Shown here piece after piece: positions 9,138-17,932 of a stretch of 43,135 nt of DNA (positions are counted from its first letter, which is position 1; every line of letters begins with the position of its first letter). The stretch comes from Zavarzinia sp. GTDB lineage: Bacteria; Pseudomonadota; Alphaproteobacteria; Zavarziniales; Zavarziniaceae. The notes under the pieces are model-generated. The model was not told the origin of the DNA and made no database searches. It worked only from the letters and a program-made list of their open reading frames with translations. Made by a program: the position numbers and the translations under genes. The stretch lies in assembly GCA_025869435.1 (NCBI GenBank), contig JAOZVS010000131.1:1-43135 (forward strand), given 5' to 3'.

Positions 9138-11530
9138 CGCAACGTCGCCGTGACCCCGAGCATCAGGGGATCGCCCGGAATGACGACGGTCCCGCCGAGA
9201 TTGAGCGGCAGCGAAGGCTGGGCCGTGTCGTAATTGACGTCGAACAGATTGTTGGCCCAGAGGGCCAGCGACCAGCGCCGGTCGGCCGAGCGCAGGCCGA
9301 GCTTCAGGTTGGTGATGCCCCGGCCCTTGACCCTCGTGTAGTCGGAGCTGGCCTCGGTCTTGTAGGCCGAGACATAGTTGAAGTCGCCGCCGATGAAACC
9401 TTCCAGGTCATCGCCCCGCCAGGAACCGAGCGGCCTCGCGTAATCGAAGCCGACCGAGGCGGTCCAGCGCGGCGCCCCCTCGAGATCCTGTCCCGCGAGA
9501 TCCATGGTGCAGCCTTCGCCCGGGGGGACATGGACATCCGGCGGGCAGGGCGCGTCGGGATAGGACTGAATCTCGGTCTCGTTGTACGAGAGGCTGGCCC
9601 TTACGCCGAAGGCGGGGAAAATCCGGAAAGCGGCATCGAGTTCGGCCCCCCGCGACCGGACCCGGCCGACGTTGGACAGATAGGTCGCCAGGGTTTCGCG
9701 GTCGAATTTCACCGCCTGATAATCCCGCAATTCCGTCCAGTAGAGCGTGCCGTCGATCGTCAGCCGATCGCCGAGAAAGCGCGTCCTGACGCCGAGTTCC
9801 GCCGTGTCCGCCGTCTCGGCCGCGACCTCACGGCCGGGTCCCTCGCTGAGCGCGGCAAAATTGATGCCGCCGGGCTTGCCGCCCCTCGCATAGGAAACAT
9901 AGGCCACGACACCCCCGGATATCTGATGCGCGAGGCTGATCCGCGCGGACAACCCTCCGTCGGCGCGGGAGTCCCGCCACGCCTCGGGCCGCGCGACCTG
10001 GTCGCGCACCAGCGAGGCGATGGGATCCGGCAGGTTGTCGCCCCCGCCTTCGAGATATTGCCGGAAACTCCCGCTCTGGCGCTCCAGCGTGTAGCGCAGG
10101 CCGGCGCTCAGGGCCGTGTCATCCGTGATGTTCCAGATCGCCTGGCCGAAGGTCGCGACGCTCGCGGTGTCGATGCTCGAGGCCTGGTAGACGTGAAGCC
10201 CGTCGATCGCCGCCCGGATCGCCGGCTCCAGCAACGGGCCGAGCAGCGGCGGCAGGGTCGGCACGATCAGGACGGAGGCGGCATCGGCGCCGAATTCCTG
10301 ATCCTGCAGGCTGTCGACCCGCTGCCAGAAGGCCTGAAGCCCGAAGACATGATCGACCACGCGCCGGCCGGTGGAGGCGAGGCGCAGATCCTGGCTGAAC
10401 TGTTCCTGGTCGTAGGACACGCCGAACTGGTTCAGCACCGACATCGCCGTGTAGTCGCTGTCGGTGCGCGGGGCATAGGCCTGGCCGCGCCAAGCGGTGA
10501 GCGAGGTCAGTTTATAATCGGACAGATACCATGCGGCTTCCGCCAGCACGCCGCTCTGGTGGGCCTGGGCCTCGACCCTCGCGTTGACGTCGGTCTGCCG
10601 GCGGCCGGCGCTGTCCACGGGCGTGGTGTAACCCGCCCTGAGCCGGCGCTCGCGCCCATTGTCGGGGAAGTCGCTGCCGTCAGCCTGGGTCTCGATGTTC
10701 TGGCCCAGCAGCTGGACGCAGCAGTCGGTGTCCTGCTCGCTCCTGTCGGCGACGATCCTCAGGCTGAAACCGTCCGTCGGCTCCCACAGCATCTGCGCGC
10801 GCAGGCCATAGTCGTTGGTGCCGTTCAGGCGGTCCGCCGCCTCCGACCCGGGGTTGGTGTTCTCGACCGCGCCTTCACGCTCGCCGTGGGAAAAGCCGAG
10901 GCGCAGGGCCAGCGTGTCCGAAACCGGCCCCGTCACCATGCCGGTGGCGCGGAAATAGCGGTCGCTGCCCGCGCTCAGCGAGATTTCGGCGCCGGGCTCG
11001 AAGGACGGCCGCGCCGTCGCCACGTTCAGGGCGCCCGCCACCGTGTTCCGGCCGAACAGGATGTCCTGCGGGCCACGGATCAGCTCCGCCCGCTCCAGAT
11101 CGAACATGTCGAAGGACAGGGAGGCAGGCTTCGGATAATAGACGCCGTCGATGTAAAGCCCGTTGGCATTGTCCCGGGCCTCGTTGGCGGGCGCCGCGCC
11201 GATGCCCCGGATCGCGATGGTTGAATTGCGCAGGCTGGAGCTGACGGCGATCGCATTCGGCATCCGCCCGACAAGGCGCATCAGATCGCCCTCGGCTTCC
11301 TCGACCTTTTCGCTGTCGGCGACGCTTTTCGACACGGGCGGCTCTCGGCGATCCTCGCCTGAGGGCGAAGCCGTCACCACGACCGGGTCGAGCAACTCCG
11401 CGCCGGCACCGAGGGACTGTTCGATATCCCCGCGCGAAAGGGGGGCGGGATCATCGGCCCAGGCCGCCTGCCATGAAACCGCCGCGACAAGCCCGGCGGC
11501 AAGGGCGCCTTCGCGCCGATTGATGAACAA
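9131..11530 (-). CDS. TonB-dependent outer-membrane receptor
   Basis: A 799-aa receptor with a signal peptide (residues 1-25, ending AWA) and a TonB-box-like DPVVVTA at about residues 48-54. A plug domain follows (about 60-175; IAIRGIGAAP ... IRGPQDILFGRNTVAGALNV), then a long beta-barrel ending in Tyr (GVTATLRY). It should take up a large ligand such as an iron chelate, cobalamin or glycan using TonB energy. No siderophore, haem or sugar genes lie nearby, so the ligand is unknown. The start is TTG 11530 with GGGGGAAG just upstream; no better in-frame start exists before the signal peptide. Confidence 0.87.
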   Translation of the reverse strand: MFINRREGALAAGLVAAVSWQAAWADDPAPLSRGDIEQSLGAGAELLDPVVVTASPSGEDRREPPVSKSVADSEKVEEAEGDLMRLVGRMPNAIAVSSSLRNSTIAIRGIGAAPANEARDNANGLYIDGVYYPKPASLSFDMFDLERAELIRGPQDILFGRNTVAGALNVATARPSFEPGAEISLSAGSDRYFRATGMVTGPVSDTLALRLGFSHGEREGAVENTNPGSEAADRLNGTNDYGLRAQMLWEPTDGFSLRIVADRSEQDTDCCVQLLGQNIETQADGSDFPDNGRERRLRAGYTTPVDSAGRRQTDVNARVEAQAHQSGVLAEAAWYLSDYKLTSLTAWRGQAYAPRTDSDYTAMSVLNQFGVSYDQEQFSQDLRLASTGRRVVDHVFGLQAFWQRVDSLQDQEFGADAASVLIVPTLPPLLGPLLEPAIRAAIDGLHVYQASSIDTASVATFGQAIWNITDDTALSAGLRYTLERQSGSFRQYLEGGGDNLPDPIASLVRDQVARPEAWRDSRADGGLSARISLAHQISGGVVAYVSYARGGKPGGINFAALSEGPGREVAAETADTAELGVRTRFLGDRLTIDGTLYWTELRDYQAVKFDRETLATYLSNVGRVRSRGAELDAAFRIFPAFGVRASLSYNETEIQSYPDAPCPPDVHVPPGEGCTMDLAGQDLEGAPRWTASVGFDYARPLGSWRGDDLEGFIGGDFNYVSAYKTEASSDYTRVKGRGITNLKLGLRSADRRWSLALWANNLFDVNYDTAQPSLPLNLGGTVVIPGDPLMLGVTATLRY

Positions 11531-11549
11531 TGCTTCCCCCGGACCCCAC

Positions 11550-11572
11550 GCCCCGCCGGTCCTCGGCGGGGC
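11550..11572 (-). terminator. Hairpin after the quinone oxidoreductase gene
   Basis: A 9-bp GC-only stem (GCCCCGCCG / CGGCGGGGC, 5-base loop) lies between the oxidoreductase stop and the TonB-receptor start. There is no T-run after it, so it may be a weak terminator or a leader structure of the receptor mRNA, about 20 bases before its start codon. Confidence 0.45.
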
Positions 11573-11610
11573 ACCCCATCCGGATCATACAACACAGCCC
11601 CCGCCGGCAA

Positions 11611-12591
11611 TCAAGGCAGCAGCACGGTCGAGCCGACCGTCGCCCGGGATTCCAGCGCCTGATGCGCCGCGACCGCGTCGCCAAGGGCGAAGCGCTGGCG
11701 GACATTGGTGCGGATCACCCCGCTGGCGACGAGATCGAACAGGCTGGCCGCCGCCTCGTCCCGCTCCGCCTTGTCGGCGATATAATGGAACAGGGTCGGG
11801 CGCGTGAGATAGAGCGAGCCCTTGGCCGACAGGATGCCCGGATTGAAGGGCGGCACCGGCCCGCTGGCATTGCCGAAACTGACCATCAAGCCGCGCGTCG
11901 CCAGACTGTCGAGCGAGCCGTCCCAGGTATCCTTGCCGACGGAATCATAGACGACCGAAACGCCCTTGCCGCCGGTCAGGGCCTTGACCCGCGCCGCCAC
12001 GTCTTCCGTCCGGTAGAGGATGACCTCGGAAGCGCCATGTTCCATCGCCAGCGCCGCCTTTTCGGGCGAACCGGCGGTGCCGATCAGCCGGACCCCCATG
12101 TGCCTTGCCCATTGGCAGGCGATGAGGCCGACGCCGCCGGCCGCGGCGTGGAACAGCACGGTCTCGCCCGCCTCGACCCGATAGGTGCGATGCAGGAGAT
12201 ACCAGGCGGTCAGGCCCTGCAGCATGAGCGACGCGGCTTGTTCGTCCGTGACCCCATCCGGCACCTTCATCAGAAAGTCGGCCGGGTAGTTCCGATGGCT
12301 GGCATAGGAGCCGATGGGCGTGAGGCAATAGGCGACCCGGTCGCCGGCGACGAGACCGGTTACCCCGGGACCGACATCCTCGACGACGCCCGCCGCCTCC
12401 AGCCCGATGCCGGACGGCAGGGGCAGGGGATAGAGGCCGCTGCGGTGATAGCAATCGATGAAATTGACCCCGATCGCGGTCTGGCGCAGGCGCACCTCGC
12501 CCGGCCCCGGTGGCGGCAGCTCCACCGTCTCGAGCACCATCACCTCCGGCCCGCCGGCCGAATGAATGCGGATCGCCAGCGCCTCGCTCAT
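11611..12591 (-). CDS. Quinone oxidoreductase (zinc-free MDR family)
   Basis: A 326-aa NADPH:quinone oxidoreductase-like protein of the medium-chain dehydrogenase family. The N-terminal GroES-like domain contains GVNFIDCYHRSGLYP and GIGLEAAGVV. The nucleotide-binding domain has the fold motif FHAAAGGVGLIACQWA, where AAGGVG is the QOR-type dinucleotide loop. The structural zinc-site cysteines of alcohol dehydrogenases are absent. It probably reduces quinones or enones in the cytosol. Start ATG 12591 lies 11 bp after the dienelactone-hydrolase gene stop, so the two form an operon. Confidence 0.9.
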   Translation of the reverse strand: MSEALAIRIHSAGGPEVMVLETVELPPPGPGEVRLRQTAIGVNFIDCYHRSGLYPLPLPSGIGLEAAGVVEDVGPGVTGLVAGDRVAYCLTPIGSYASHRNYPADFLMKVPDGVTDEQAASLMLQGLTAWYLLHRTYRVEAGETVLFHAAAGGVGLIACQWARHMGVRLIGTAGSPEKAALAMEHGASEVILYRTEDVAARVKALTGGKGVSVVYDSVGKDTWDGSLDSLATRGLMVSFGNASGPVPPFNPGILSAKGSLYLTRPTLFHYIADKAERDEAAASLFDLVASGVIRTNVRQRFALGDAVAAHQALESRATVGSTVLLP

Positions 12592-12602
12592 CGTCTCGTC
12601 CC

Positions 12603-13307
12603 TCAGGCCAGATGTTGCTTGAAGAAGGCCACAGTCCGCCCGTTGGCCAGATCGGCCGAAGCCTTGTCGTAATGCGCGCCGCCGATGCGGGCGAAGGCAT
12701 GGTCCTGCCCGGCATAGGTGTGAAGCGTGACCAGCGGGTTGCCGCCCAGCCCCTCGGCGATCTTGGCCTGCGCCTCGGGCGGCACGAAGCCATCCTTCTC
12801 GGCGATATGCAGCATCAGCGGCTTCTTGATACCCTTGGCGAGGTTCAGCACCTCGTTGATGCCGACGCCGTAATAGCCGACGGACGCATCGACCGACGTT
12901 TCCGCCGCCGTCCGATAGGCCATGTGCCCGCCGAGGCAGTAACCGACGGCGCCGACCTTGCCCGTCGTCCCCGGCAGGCTGGCGGCAATGGCCCGTGTCG
13001 CCTCGATATCCTCGATGCCCTTGGCGCGGTCGAAAGCGCCGAACAGCGAGAAGGCCCGGTCCCATTCCGCCTTGCTCTGGTCGGTGATGTCGATGCCCGG
13101 CTCGATCCGCCAGAACAGGTCGGGGCAGATGGCGACGAAACCTTCACTCGCCAGCCAGTCGGTCACGCCGCGCATGACCGCGTTGACGCCGAAGATTTCC
13201 TGGATGACGACGATCGCCGGGGCGGGCGCCCCACCCGCCGGCCGCGCCACATAGGCCGAAAAGCTGCCGCCGTCCTTCGCCGCGATGGTGATGCTGGATG
13301 CCGTCAT
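12603..13307 (-). CDS. Dienelactone hydrolase family protein
   Basis: A 234-aa alpha/beta hydrolase of the dienelactone hydrolase family. The expected Cys-Asp-His triad is visible: C124 in GYCLGGH, D172 in AEKDGFVP and H203 in AGQDHAFAR. E37 in IQEIFG is the residue that holds the cysteine in dienelactone hydrolase. The true substrate is unknown, because most chromosomal members do not act in chlorocatechol pathways. Start ATG 13307 follows AGGGAGGA, an excellent ribosome site, ruling out a longer N-terminus. It is the first gene of an operon with the quinone oxidoreductase, suggesting detoxification of reactive carbonyls or quinones (inference). Confidence 0.88.
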   Translation of the reverse strand: MTASSITIAAKDGGSFSAYVARPAGGAPAPAIVVIQEIFGVNAVMRGVTDWLASEGFVAICPDLFWRIEPGIDITDQSKAEWDRAFSLFGAFDRAKGIEDIEATRAIAASLPGTTGKVGAVGYCLGGHMAYRTAAETSVDASVGYYGVGINEVLNLAKGIKKPLMLHIAEKDGFVPPEAQAKIAEGLGGNPLVTLHTYAGQDHAFARIGGAHYDKASADLANGRTVAFFKQHLA

Positions 13308-13456
13308 CGGTTCCTCCCTGAATTGCGCAGGGATGCTAGCGCCCGAAAGCGACCTTGTCATGGCATCCCGTCGATGGGGCATGGGGATTGCGGCCTGCGC
13401 ACGGACGGTGGCCAGGGTGCCATGCCGTAACCTCTTGCATTCCACCAACGACAGAC

Positions 13457-13990
13457 CTACGGCACCACGATGCCCTCATGGGCGAGCAGCCAGCGCTTCA
13501 CGTCTTCCGAGCCGCCATAGCCGCCGAGGCGGGGGCCGGCAGCCAGGACGCGGTGGCAGGGCACGAGCAGGCCGACCGGGTTGCGGCCGCAGGCCTGGCC
13601 CACGGCCTGGGCGGCGACGCCGCCGAGGCTGCGGGCGAGGGCCCCGTAGGTCTCGAACTGGCCGAAGGGGATGGCGGCGATGCGGCGCCAGACCTTGCGC
13701 TGGAACGGCGTGCCGTGGGGTGCGATCGGCAGGTCGAAGTCCCGGCGGCGGCCGGCGAAATAATCCTCCACCTGGCCGAGGGCGAGATGCAGCAGGATGT
13801 CGTCGGCCGGGGCGTCGTCGCCGCTGGGCGACCAGCCGGCGGCGGTGATCGCGTCGGCGCGCACCGTGACGTGGAACATCCCGATCGGAGTCTGCACGCG
13901 GGCTTCGGCCAAGGTCTCGACCTTCCATGGTTGTCTTGCGTCGGCAATGCGCTGATCTACACTGATCCGGCCCGTCGTCGCCATATCCAT
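13457..13990 (-). CDS. ogt: Methylated-DNA--protein-cysteine methyltransferase
   Basis: A 177-aa suicide DNA repair protein that moves the methyl group of O6-methylguanine to its own cysteine. The active-site motif PCHRV has C145; the preceding FQRKVWRRIAAIPFGQFETYG and GQACGRNP segments are the DNA-binding and recognition-helix parts of the Ogt/MGMT domain. There is an N-terminal stretch of about 33 residues before the conserved TPIGMFHV. ATG 13990 or 13984 are both possible starts. It is transcribed divergently from the small gene at 14017, only 26 bp away. Confidence 0.88.
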   Translation of the reverse strand: MDMATTGRISVDQRIADARQPWKVETLAEARVQTPIGMFHVTVRADAITAAGWSPSGDDAPADDILLHLALGQVEDYFAGRRRDFDLPIAPHGTPFQRKVWRRIAAIPFGQFETYGALARSLGGVAAQAVGQACGRNPVGLLVPCHRVLAAGPRLGGYGGSEDVKRWLLAHEGIVVP

Positions 13991-14016
13991 GGCGGCGATA
14001 TGCGAAAGAGGACGCC

Positions 14017-14304
14017 ATGAAGATCAACGTCGAATTCGATATCACCCCGGAGGAGGCCCGTCGCGTCCTCGGCCTGCCCGATCTCGAGCCGATGCAGCAG
14101 CGCATCCTGGCCGAGCTGGAAGGGCGGATGACCCAATATCTGAACGTCATCGATCCCGAAACCATCTTCAAGCAATGGCTGCCCATGGGCATTCAGGGCG
14201 GGCTGCAGGGCTTCGAGAAGTTCCAGGACTTCCTGTGGTCGGCCGCCAGTTCGGTCCGGGGCGGCGGCAAGCGCAAGCCCGATGCCAAGGACGAGCCCAA
14301 GTGA
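14017..14304 (+). CDS. Small conserved protein (DUF6489-like)
   Basis: A 95-aa protein starting MKINVEFDITPEEARRVLGLPD, a pattern I associate with the DUF6489 group of alphaproteobacteria. It has a predicted amphipathic central region (PETIFKQWLPMGIQGG) and a Lys/Asp-rich tail. No function is known to me. It overlaps the following [2Fe-2S] protein gene by 4 bp (GTGA), so the two are translationally coupled. Its promoter must lie in the short gap to ogt or inside ogt. Confidence 0.75.
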   Translation: MKINVEFDITPEEARRVLGLPDLEPMQQRILAELEGRMTQYLNVIDPETIFKQWLPMGIQGGLQGFEKFQDFLWSAASSVRGGGKRKPDAKDEPK

Positions 14305-14666
14305 GCGATCGAAGCCTGCCGGGCGATCCCGCGCCCTATTACGAAGCCCATGTCTTCGCCTGCGTGAACGAGCGTCCCGATGTTCATCCCCGTGGCTCCT
14401 GCAAGGCGCGCGGGGGTGTACCTTTACGCAACTACATGAAGGTCCGGGCCGACGAGCTGGGCCTTGCCAATGTCCGCATCAATCAGGCCGGTTGCCTCGA
14501 CCGCTGCGAGCTCGGCCCCGTCCTGGTGATCTATCCCGAGGGCGTCTGGTATGCCCCGCGTACCCCGGCGGACATCGACGAAATCCTCGACGTCCACCTG
14601 AAGCAGGGTGGGCGGGTGACAAGGCTGATGCTTCAGCCCGACCAGACATTGCCCGCCGCGGACTGA
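14301..14666 (+). CDS. Thioredoxin-like [2Fe-2S] ferredoxin
   Basis: A 121-aa protein of the thioredoxin-fold [2Fe-2S] ferredoxin family (Shethna/NuoE-like). Four cysteines are visible in the expected order: C in VFACVNER, C in GSCKARG, then the pair in GCLDRCELGP. The last two plus the first two are the usual cluster ligands. The redox partner is unknown. The start GTG 14301 overlaps the upstream stop, and mnmE begins 1 bp after its own stop. This suggests it could supply electrons or Fe-S chemistry to something co-expressed with mnmE (inference only). Confidence 0.85.
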   Translation: MSDRSLPGDPAPYYEAHVFACVNERPDVHPRGSCKARGGVPLRNYMKVRADELGLANVRINQAGCLDRCELGPVLVIYPEGVWYAPRTPADIDEILDVHLKQGGRVTRLMLQPDQTLPAAD

Positions 14667-14667
14667 C

Positions 14668-15960
14668 GTGACAGACACGATCTTCGCCCTGGCGTCCGGC
14701 CGGGGCCGGGCCGGCGTCGCCGTGATGCGCCTGTCCGGCCCGCTGGCCGGGGCCGCCCTCGACCGCCTGTGCGGTGCAAGGCCCCAGCCCCGCCTAGCCC
14801 GGCTCGCGGCGTTGCACGATCCCGAACATGGCGAGGTGATCGACCGGGCGCTGGTGCTGTGGTTCCCGGCCCCGGCCAGTTTCACCGGCGAGGATGTCGC
14901 CGAACTTCATGTCCACGGCGGGCGGGCCATCATCGCCCGATTGACCGGTGTGCTGACCGGGCTTGGCCTGCGCCCGGCCGGCCCCGGCGAATTCACCCGC
15001 CGCGCCTTCGAGGCCGGCAAGCTCGACCTGTCGCAGGCCGAGGCCATCGCCGACCTCGTCGATGCCGAGACCGAAGCCCAGCGCCGCCAGGCCCTGCGCC
15101 AGCTGGACGGCGCCATGGGCCGGCTCTACGAAGGCTGGCGCGACCGGCTGAAGGTGCTGCTGGCCCGGCTGGAAGCCCTGATCGACTTTCCCGACGAAGG
15201 CCTGGACGAGGCGATCGAAGGCGCGGTCATGGCCGGGGCCGGAGCCTTGCGGGACGAGATCGCCGCCCATCTTGCCGATGGAAGGCGGGGCGAGCGCCTG
15301 CGCGACGGTTTCGAGATCGCCATAACCGGCGCCCCCAATGTCGGCAAGTCCAGCCTGCTGAACCGACTGTCGGCGTCGGAAGTCGCCATCGTTTCCGATA
15401 TTCCGGGGACGACGCGGGATGTGATCGAGGTCGCCCTCGACCTCGGTGGCTATCGCGTGCTGCTGATCGACACGGCGGGCCTGCGCGAGACCGACGACCC
15501 CATCGAGCGGGAAGGGGTGCGCCGCGCCCGCGCCCGGGCGGAAGGCGCCGACCTCCGGCTGCAGGTGATCGTGCCTGGCGACGAGGCCCCGGCCGACTCG
15601 GGGCGAGAGAGCATCCTCGTCCTCAACAAATGCGACCTCGGTCCCGGGCCGGCGAATGCGCTGCCGGTGTCGGCCCTGAGCGGGCAGGGGATCGACGCGC
15701 TTCTGGCCGCCATCGCCGCCCGCGTGGCCGCCCGGCTCGATTCGGCGGAAGCCCCGGCCATCACCCGCGCCCGCCACCGGCTGGCGGTGGAGGAGGCGGT
15801 GGCCAGCCTCGACCGCGCCCTGGTCCCCGGCTTCCTGCCGGCGGAATTGCGCGCCGAGGACCTGCGCCTCGCCCTCCGGGCGCTGGGCCGCGTGGTCGGG
15901 GCGGTCGATGTCGAGGACCTGCTCGACGTCATCTTCTTCGAGTTCTGCATCGGCAAATGA
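14668..15960 (+). CDS. mnmE: tRNA uridine-5-carboxymethylaminomethyl modification GTPase
   Basis: A 430-aa GTPase that, with MnmG, installs the cmnm5 group at the wobble U34 of several tRNAs. The N-terminal tetrahydrofolate-binding domain is followed by a G domain. The P-loop GAPNVGKS is at residues 221-228, with G2/G3 elements DIPGTTRD and DTAGLRE and the G4 element NKCD. The C-terminal CIGK ends the protein, and its Cys is essential in the family. The start is GTG 14668, one base after the ferredoxin stop. It is followed by two parS sites and mnmG, the classic origin-proximal order. Confidence 0.95.
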   Translation: MTDTIFALASGRGRAGVAVMRLSGPLAGAALDRLCGARPQPRLARLAALHDPEHGEVIDRALVLWFPAPASFTGEDVAELHVHGGRAIIARLTGVLTGLGLRPAGPGEFTRRAFEAGKLDLSQAEAIADLVDAETEAQRRQALRQLDGAMGRLYEGWRDRLKVLLARLEALIDFPDEGLDEAIEGAVMAGAGALRDEIAAHLADGRRGERLRDGFEIAITGAPNVGKSSLLNRLSASEVAIVSDIPGTTRDVIEVALDLGGYRVLLIDTAGLRETDDPIEREGVRRARARAEGADLRLQVIVPGDEAPADSGRESILVLNKCDLGPGPANALPVSALSGQGIDALLAAIAARVAARLDSAEAPAITRARHRLAVEEAVASLDRALVPGFLPAELRAEDLRLALRALGRVVGAVDVEDLLDVIFFEFCIGK

Positions 15961-15976
15961 TGTTTCACGTGAAACA
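15961..15976. other. parS site 1
   Basis: A perfect 16-bp palindrome TGTTTCACGTGAAACA directly abuts the mnmE stop codon. It equals the widely conserved ParB-binding sequence. With the two other copies at 15999 and 17983 it forms the centromere of the chromosome, loaded by the ParB encoded 3.4 kb away. Confidence 0.95.
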
Positions 15977-15998
15977 GGGCAGCCTCCGCCCGCCTCTT

Positions 15999-16014
15999 TG
16001 TTTCACGTGAAACA
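15999..16014. other. parS site 2
   Basis: A second perfect TGTTTCACGTGAAACA palindrome, 38 bp centre-to-centre from the first, in the mnmE-mnmG spacer and about 67 bp before the mnmG start. It is an expected ParB nucleation site. Confidence 0.95.
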
Positions 16015-16080
16015 CCGACGCGAAGCCCTGTCGCAAAAACCTCGTTTGACTGTATCGCGCCAGCGCATAGAGTGCCGGCC

Positions 16081-17931
16081 ATGACCCAATACGACGTGAT
16101 CGTGATCGGCGGCGGCCATGCCGGCTGCGAGGCTGCTACAGCGGCGGCGCGCTTTGGCGCGCGCACCCTGTTGCTTACCCATCGCATCGAGACCATCGGC
16201 GAAATGTCCTGCAACCCCGCCATCGGCGGCCTCGCCAAGGGCCATCTGGTGCGGGAGATCGACGCCCTCGACGGCGTCATGGCCCGGGCCATCGACCGGG
16301 GCGGCATCCAGTTCCGGGTGCTGAACCAGTCCAAGGGGCCGGCCGTGCGCGGCCCGCGCGCCCAGGCCGACCGCAAGCTCTACCGACAGGCGGTCCAGGC
16401 CCTGCTGGCGGAACAGCCCAATCTCGACATCCTGGCCGCTCCAGCCGAGGATCTGATCCTCCGCGATGACCGCATCGCGGGCGTCGTTCTGGCCGATGGG
16501 CGGGAGATCGCTTGCGCCGCCGTGGTGCTGACAACCGGCACCTTTCTGCGCGGCCTCATTCATATCGGCGAGGAGAGGATTCCCGCCGGCCGGGTGGGCG
16601 AGGCACCCAGCCTCGGCCTGTCCGCCGCGCTGGCCCGCATCGGCTTCACCCTCGGCCGGTTGAAGACGGGGACGCCCGCCCGGCTCGACGGCCGCACCAT
16701 CGACTGGGCCAGCCTCGAAATGCAGCAGGGCGACGATCCGCCCCAGCCGTTCTCCTTCCTGACGACGGCGATCGAAACGTCCCAGATCGCCTGCGGCATC
16801 ACCTATACCAGCGAAGACAGCCATGCCCTGATCCGCGCCAACCTGCACCGCGCGCCGATGTATTCCGGCCAGATCGAAAGCGTCGGCCCGCGCTACTGCC
16901 CCTCGATCGAGGACAAGGTGGTGCGTTTCGCCGAGAAGGAACGCCACCAGATCTTCCTCGAGCCGGAAGGGCTGGACGACGACACGGTCTATCCCAACGG
17001 CATTTCCACCTCGCTGCCGCGCGATGTGCAGGCCGCCCTGCTGAAGACCATCCCGGGTCTGGAGCGGGCGACCATGCTGCGTCCCGGCTATGCCATCGAA
17101 TATGATTTCGTCGACCCGCGCGAGCTGACCCACCAGCTGGAGACCCGGCGCTGCCCCGGGCTTTATCTGGCCGGCCAGATCAATGGCACCACGGGTTACG
17201 AGGAAGCGGCGGCGCAAGGCCTGATGGCCGGGCTGAACGCCGCCCGCGCCGCCGGGGGCGGGCAGGGGGTCGTGCTCGACCGCGCCGATGCCTATATCGG
17301 CGTGATGATCGACGACCTGGTGACCAAGGGCACGCGCGAGCCCTACCGCATGTTCACCAGCCGGGCCGAATACCGCCTGCTGCTGCGGGCCGACAATGCC
17401 GACCGCCGCCTGACCGACAAGGGCCTGGCCTGGGGCTGCGTCGGCAGCGCCCGGGCCGAGGCCTTCGGCGCCAAGAAGGCCGCCGTCGATGCCGCGCTGA
17501 CCCTCGCCCGCGATACCCGCCTGACCCCCAACGAGGCGGCGGGGCTTGGCCTCGCGGTCAATCAGGATGGCCAGCGCCGCTCCATCCTCGACCTGCTGCG
17601 CCTGCCGGGCGTCTCGCTCGCCAGCCTGTCGGCCCATTGGCCCTGGCTGGCCGAGATGCCGGCAGATATCGCCGAGCAGGTCGAGATCGAGGCGCTTTAC
17701 GCGGGTTATATCGACCGGGTGGAGGCGGATATCCGCGCCTTCCGCCGCGACGAAAATCTGACACTGCCGGCCGATATCGACTTCGCCGCCATCGGCGGCC
17801 TGTCGGCGGAAATCCGCCTGAAGCTCGATGCCGCCCGGCCGCCCACCCTCGGCGCCGCCGCCCGCATTTCCGGCGTGACCCCCGCCGCCCTCACGGCCTT
17901 GTTGGCCCATGTCAGGAAGCGAGTCGCTTAA
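16081..17931 (+). CDS. mnmG: tRNA U34 carboxymethylaminomethyltransferase, FAD subunit
   Basis: A 616-aa FAD enzyme (GidA), partner of MnmE in wobble-uridine modification. The N-terminal dinucleotide-binding motif is GGGHAG at residues 10-15 ([14 protein letters not shown]). Family signatures include [18 protein letters not shown] and [18 protein letters not shown]. The C-terminal helical domain binds MnmE and tRNA. Length is normal. ATG 16081 was chosen because homologues begin a few residues before the nucleotide loop. It is followed after 1 bp by rsmG. Confidence 0.97.
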   Translation: MTQYDVIVIGGGHAGCEAATAAARFGARTLLLTHRIETIGEMSCNPAIGGLAKGHLVREIDALDGVMARAIDRGGIQFRVLNQSKGPAVRGPRAQADRKLYRQAVQALLAEQPNLDILAAPAEDLILRDDRIAGVVLADGREIACAAVVLTTGTFLRGLIHIGEERIPAGRVGEAPSLGLSAALARIGFTLGRLKTGTPARLDGRTIDWASLEMQQGDDPPQPFSFLTTAIETSQIACGITYTSEDSHALIRANLHRAPMYSGQIESVGPRYCPSIEDKVVRFAEKERHQIFLEPEGLDDDTVYPNGISTSLPRDVQAALLKTIPGLERATMLRPGYAIEYDFVDPRELTHQLETRRCPGLYLAGQINGTTGYEEAAAQGLMAGLNAARAAGGGQGVVLDRADAYIGVMIDDLVTKGTREPYRMFTSRAEYRLLLRADNADRRLTDKGLAWGCVGSARAEAFGAKKAAVDAALTLARDTRLTPNEAAGLGLAVNQDGQRRSILDLLRLPGVSLASLSAHWPWLAEMPADIAEQVEIEALYAGYIDRVEADIRAFRRDENLTLPADIDFAAIGGLSAEIRLKLDAARPPTLGAAARISGVTPAALTALLAHVRKRVA

Positions 17932-17932
17932 C

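Noticed and set aside
11611-13065. 484-aa fusion of a hydrolase-like N-terminus with the quinone oxidoreductase
   Set aside because: The frame upstream of ATG 12591 is an out-of-frame read through the dienelactone hydrolase gene. Both genes have their own starts and ribosome sites.
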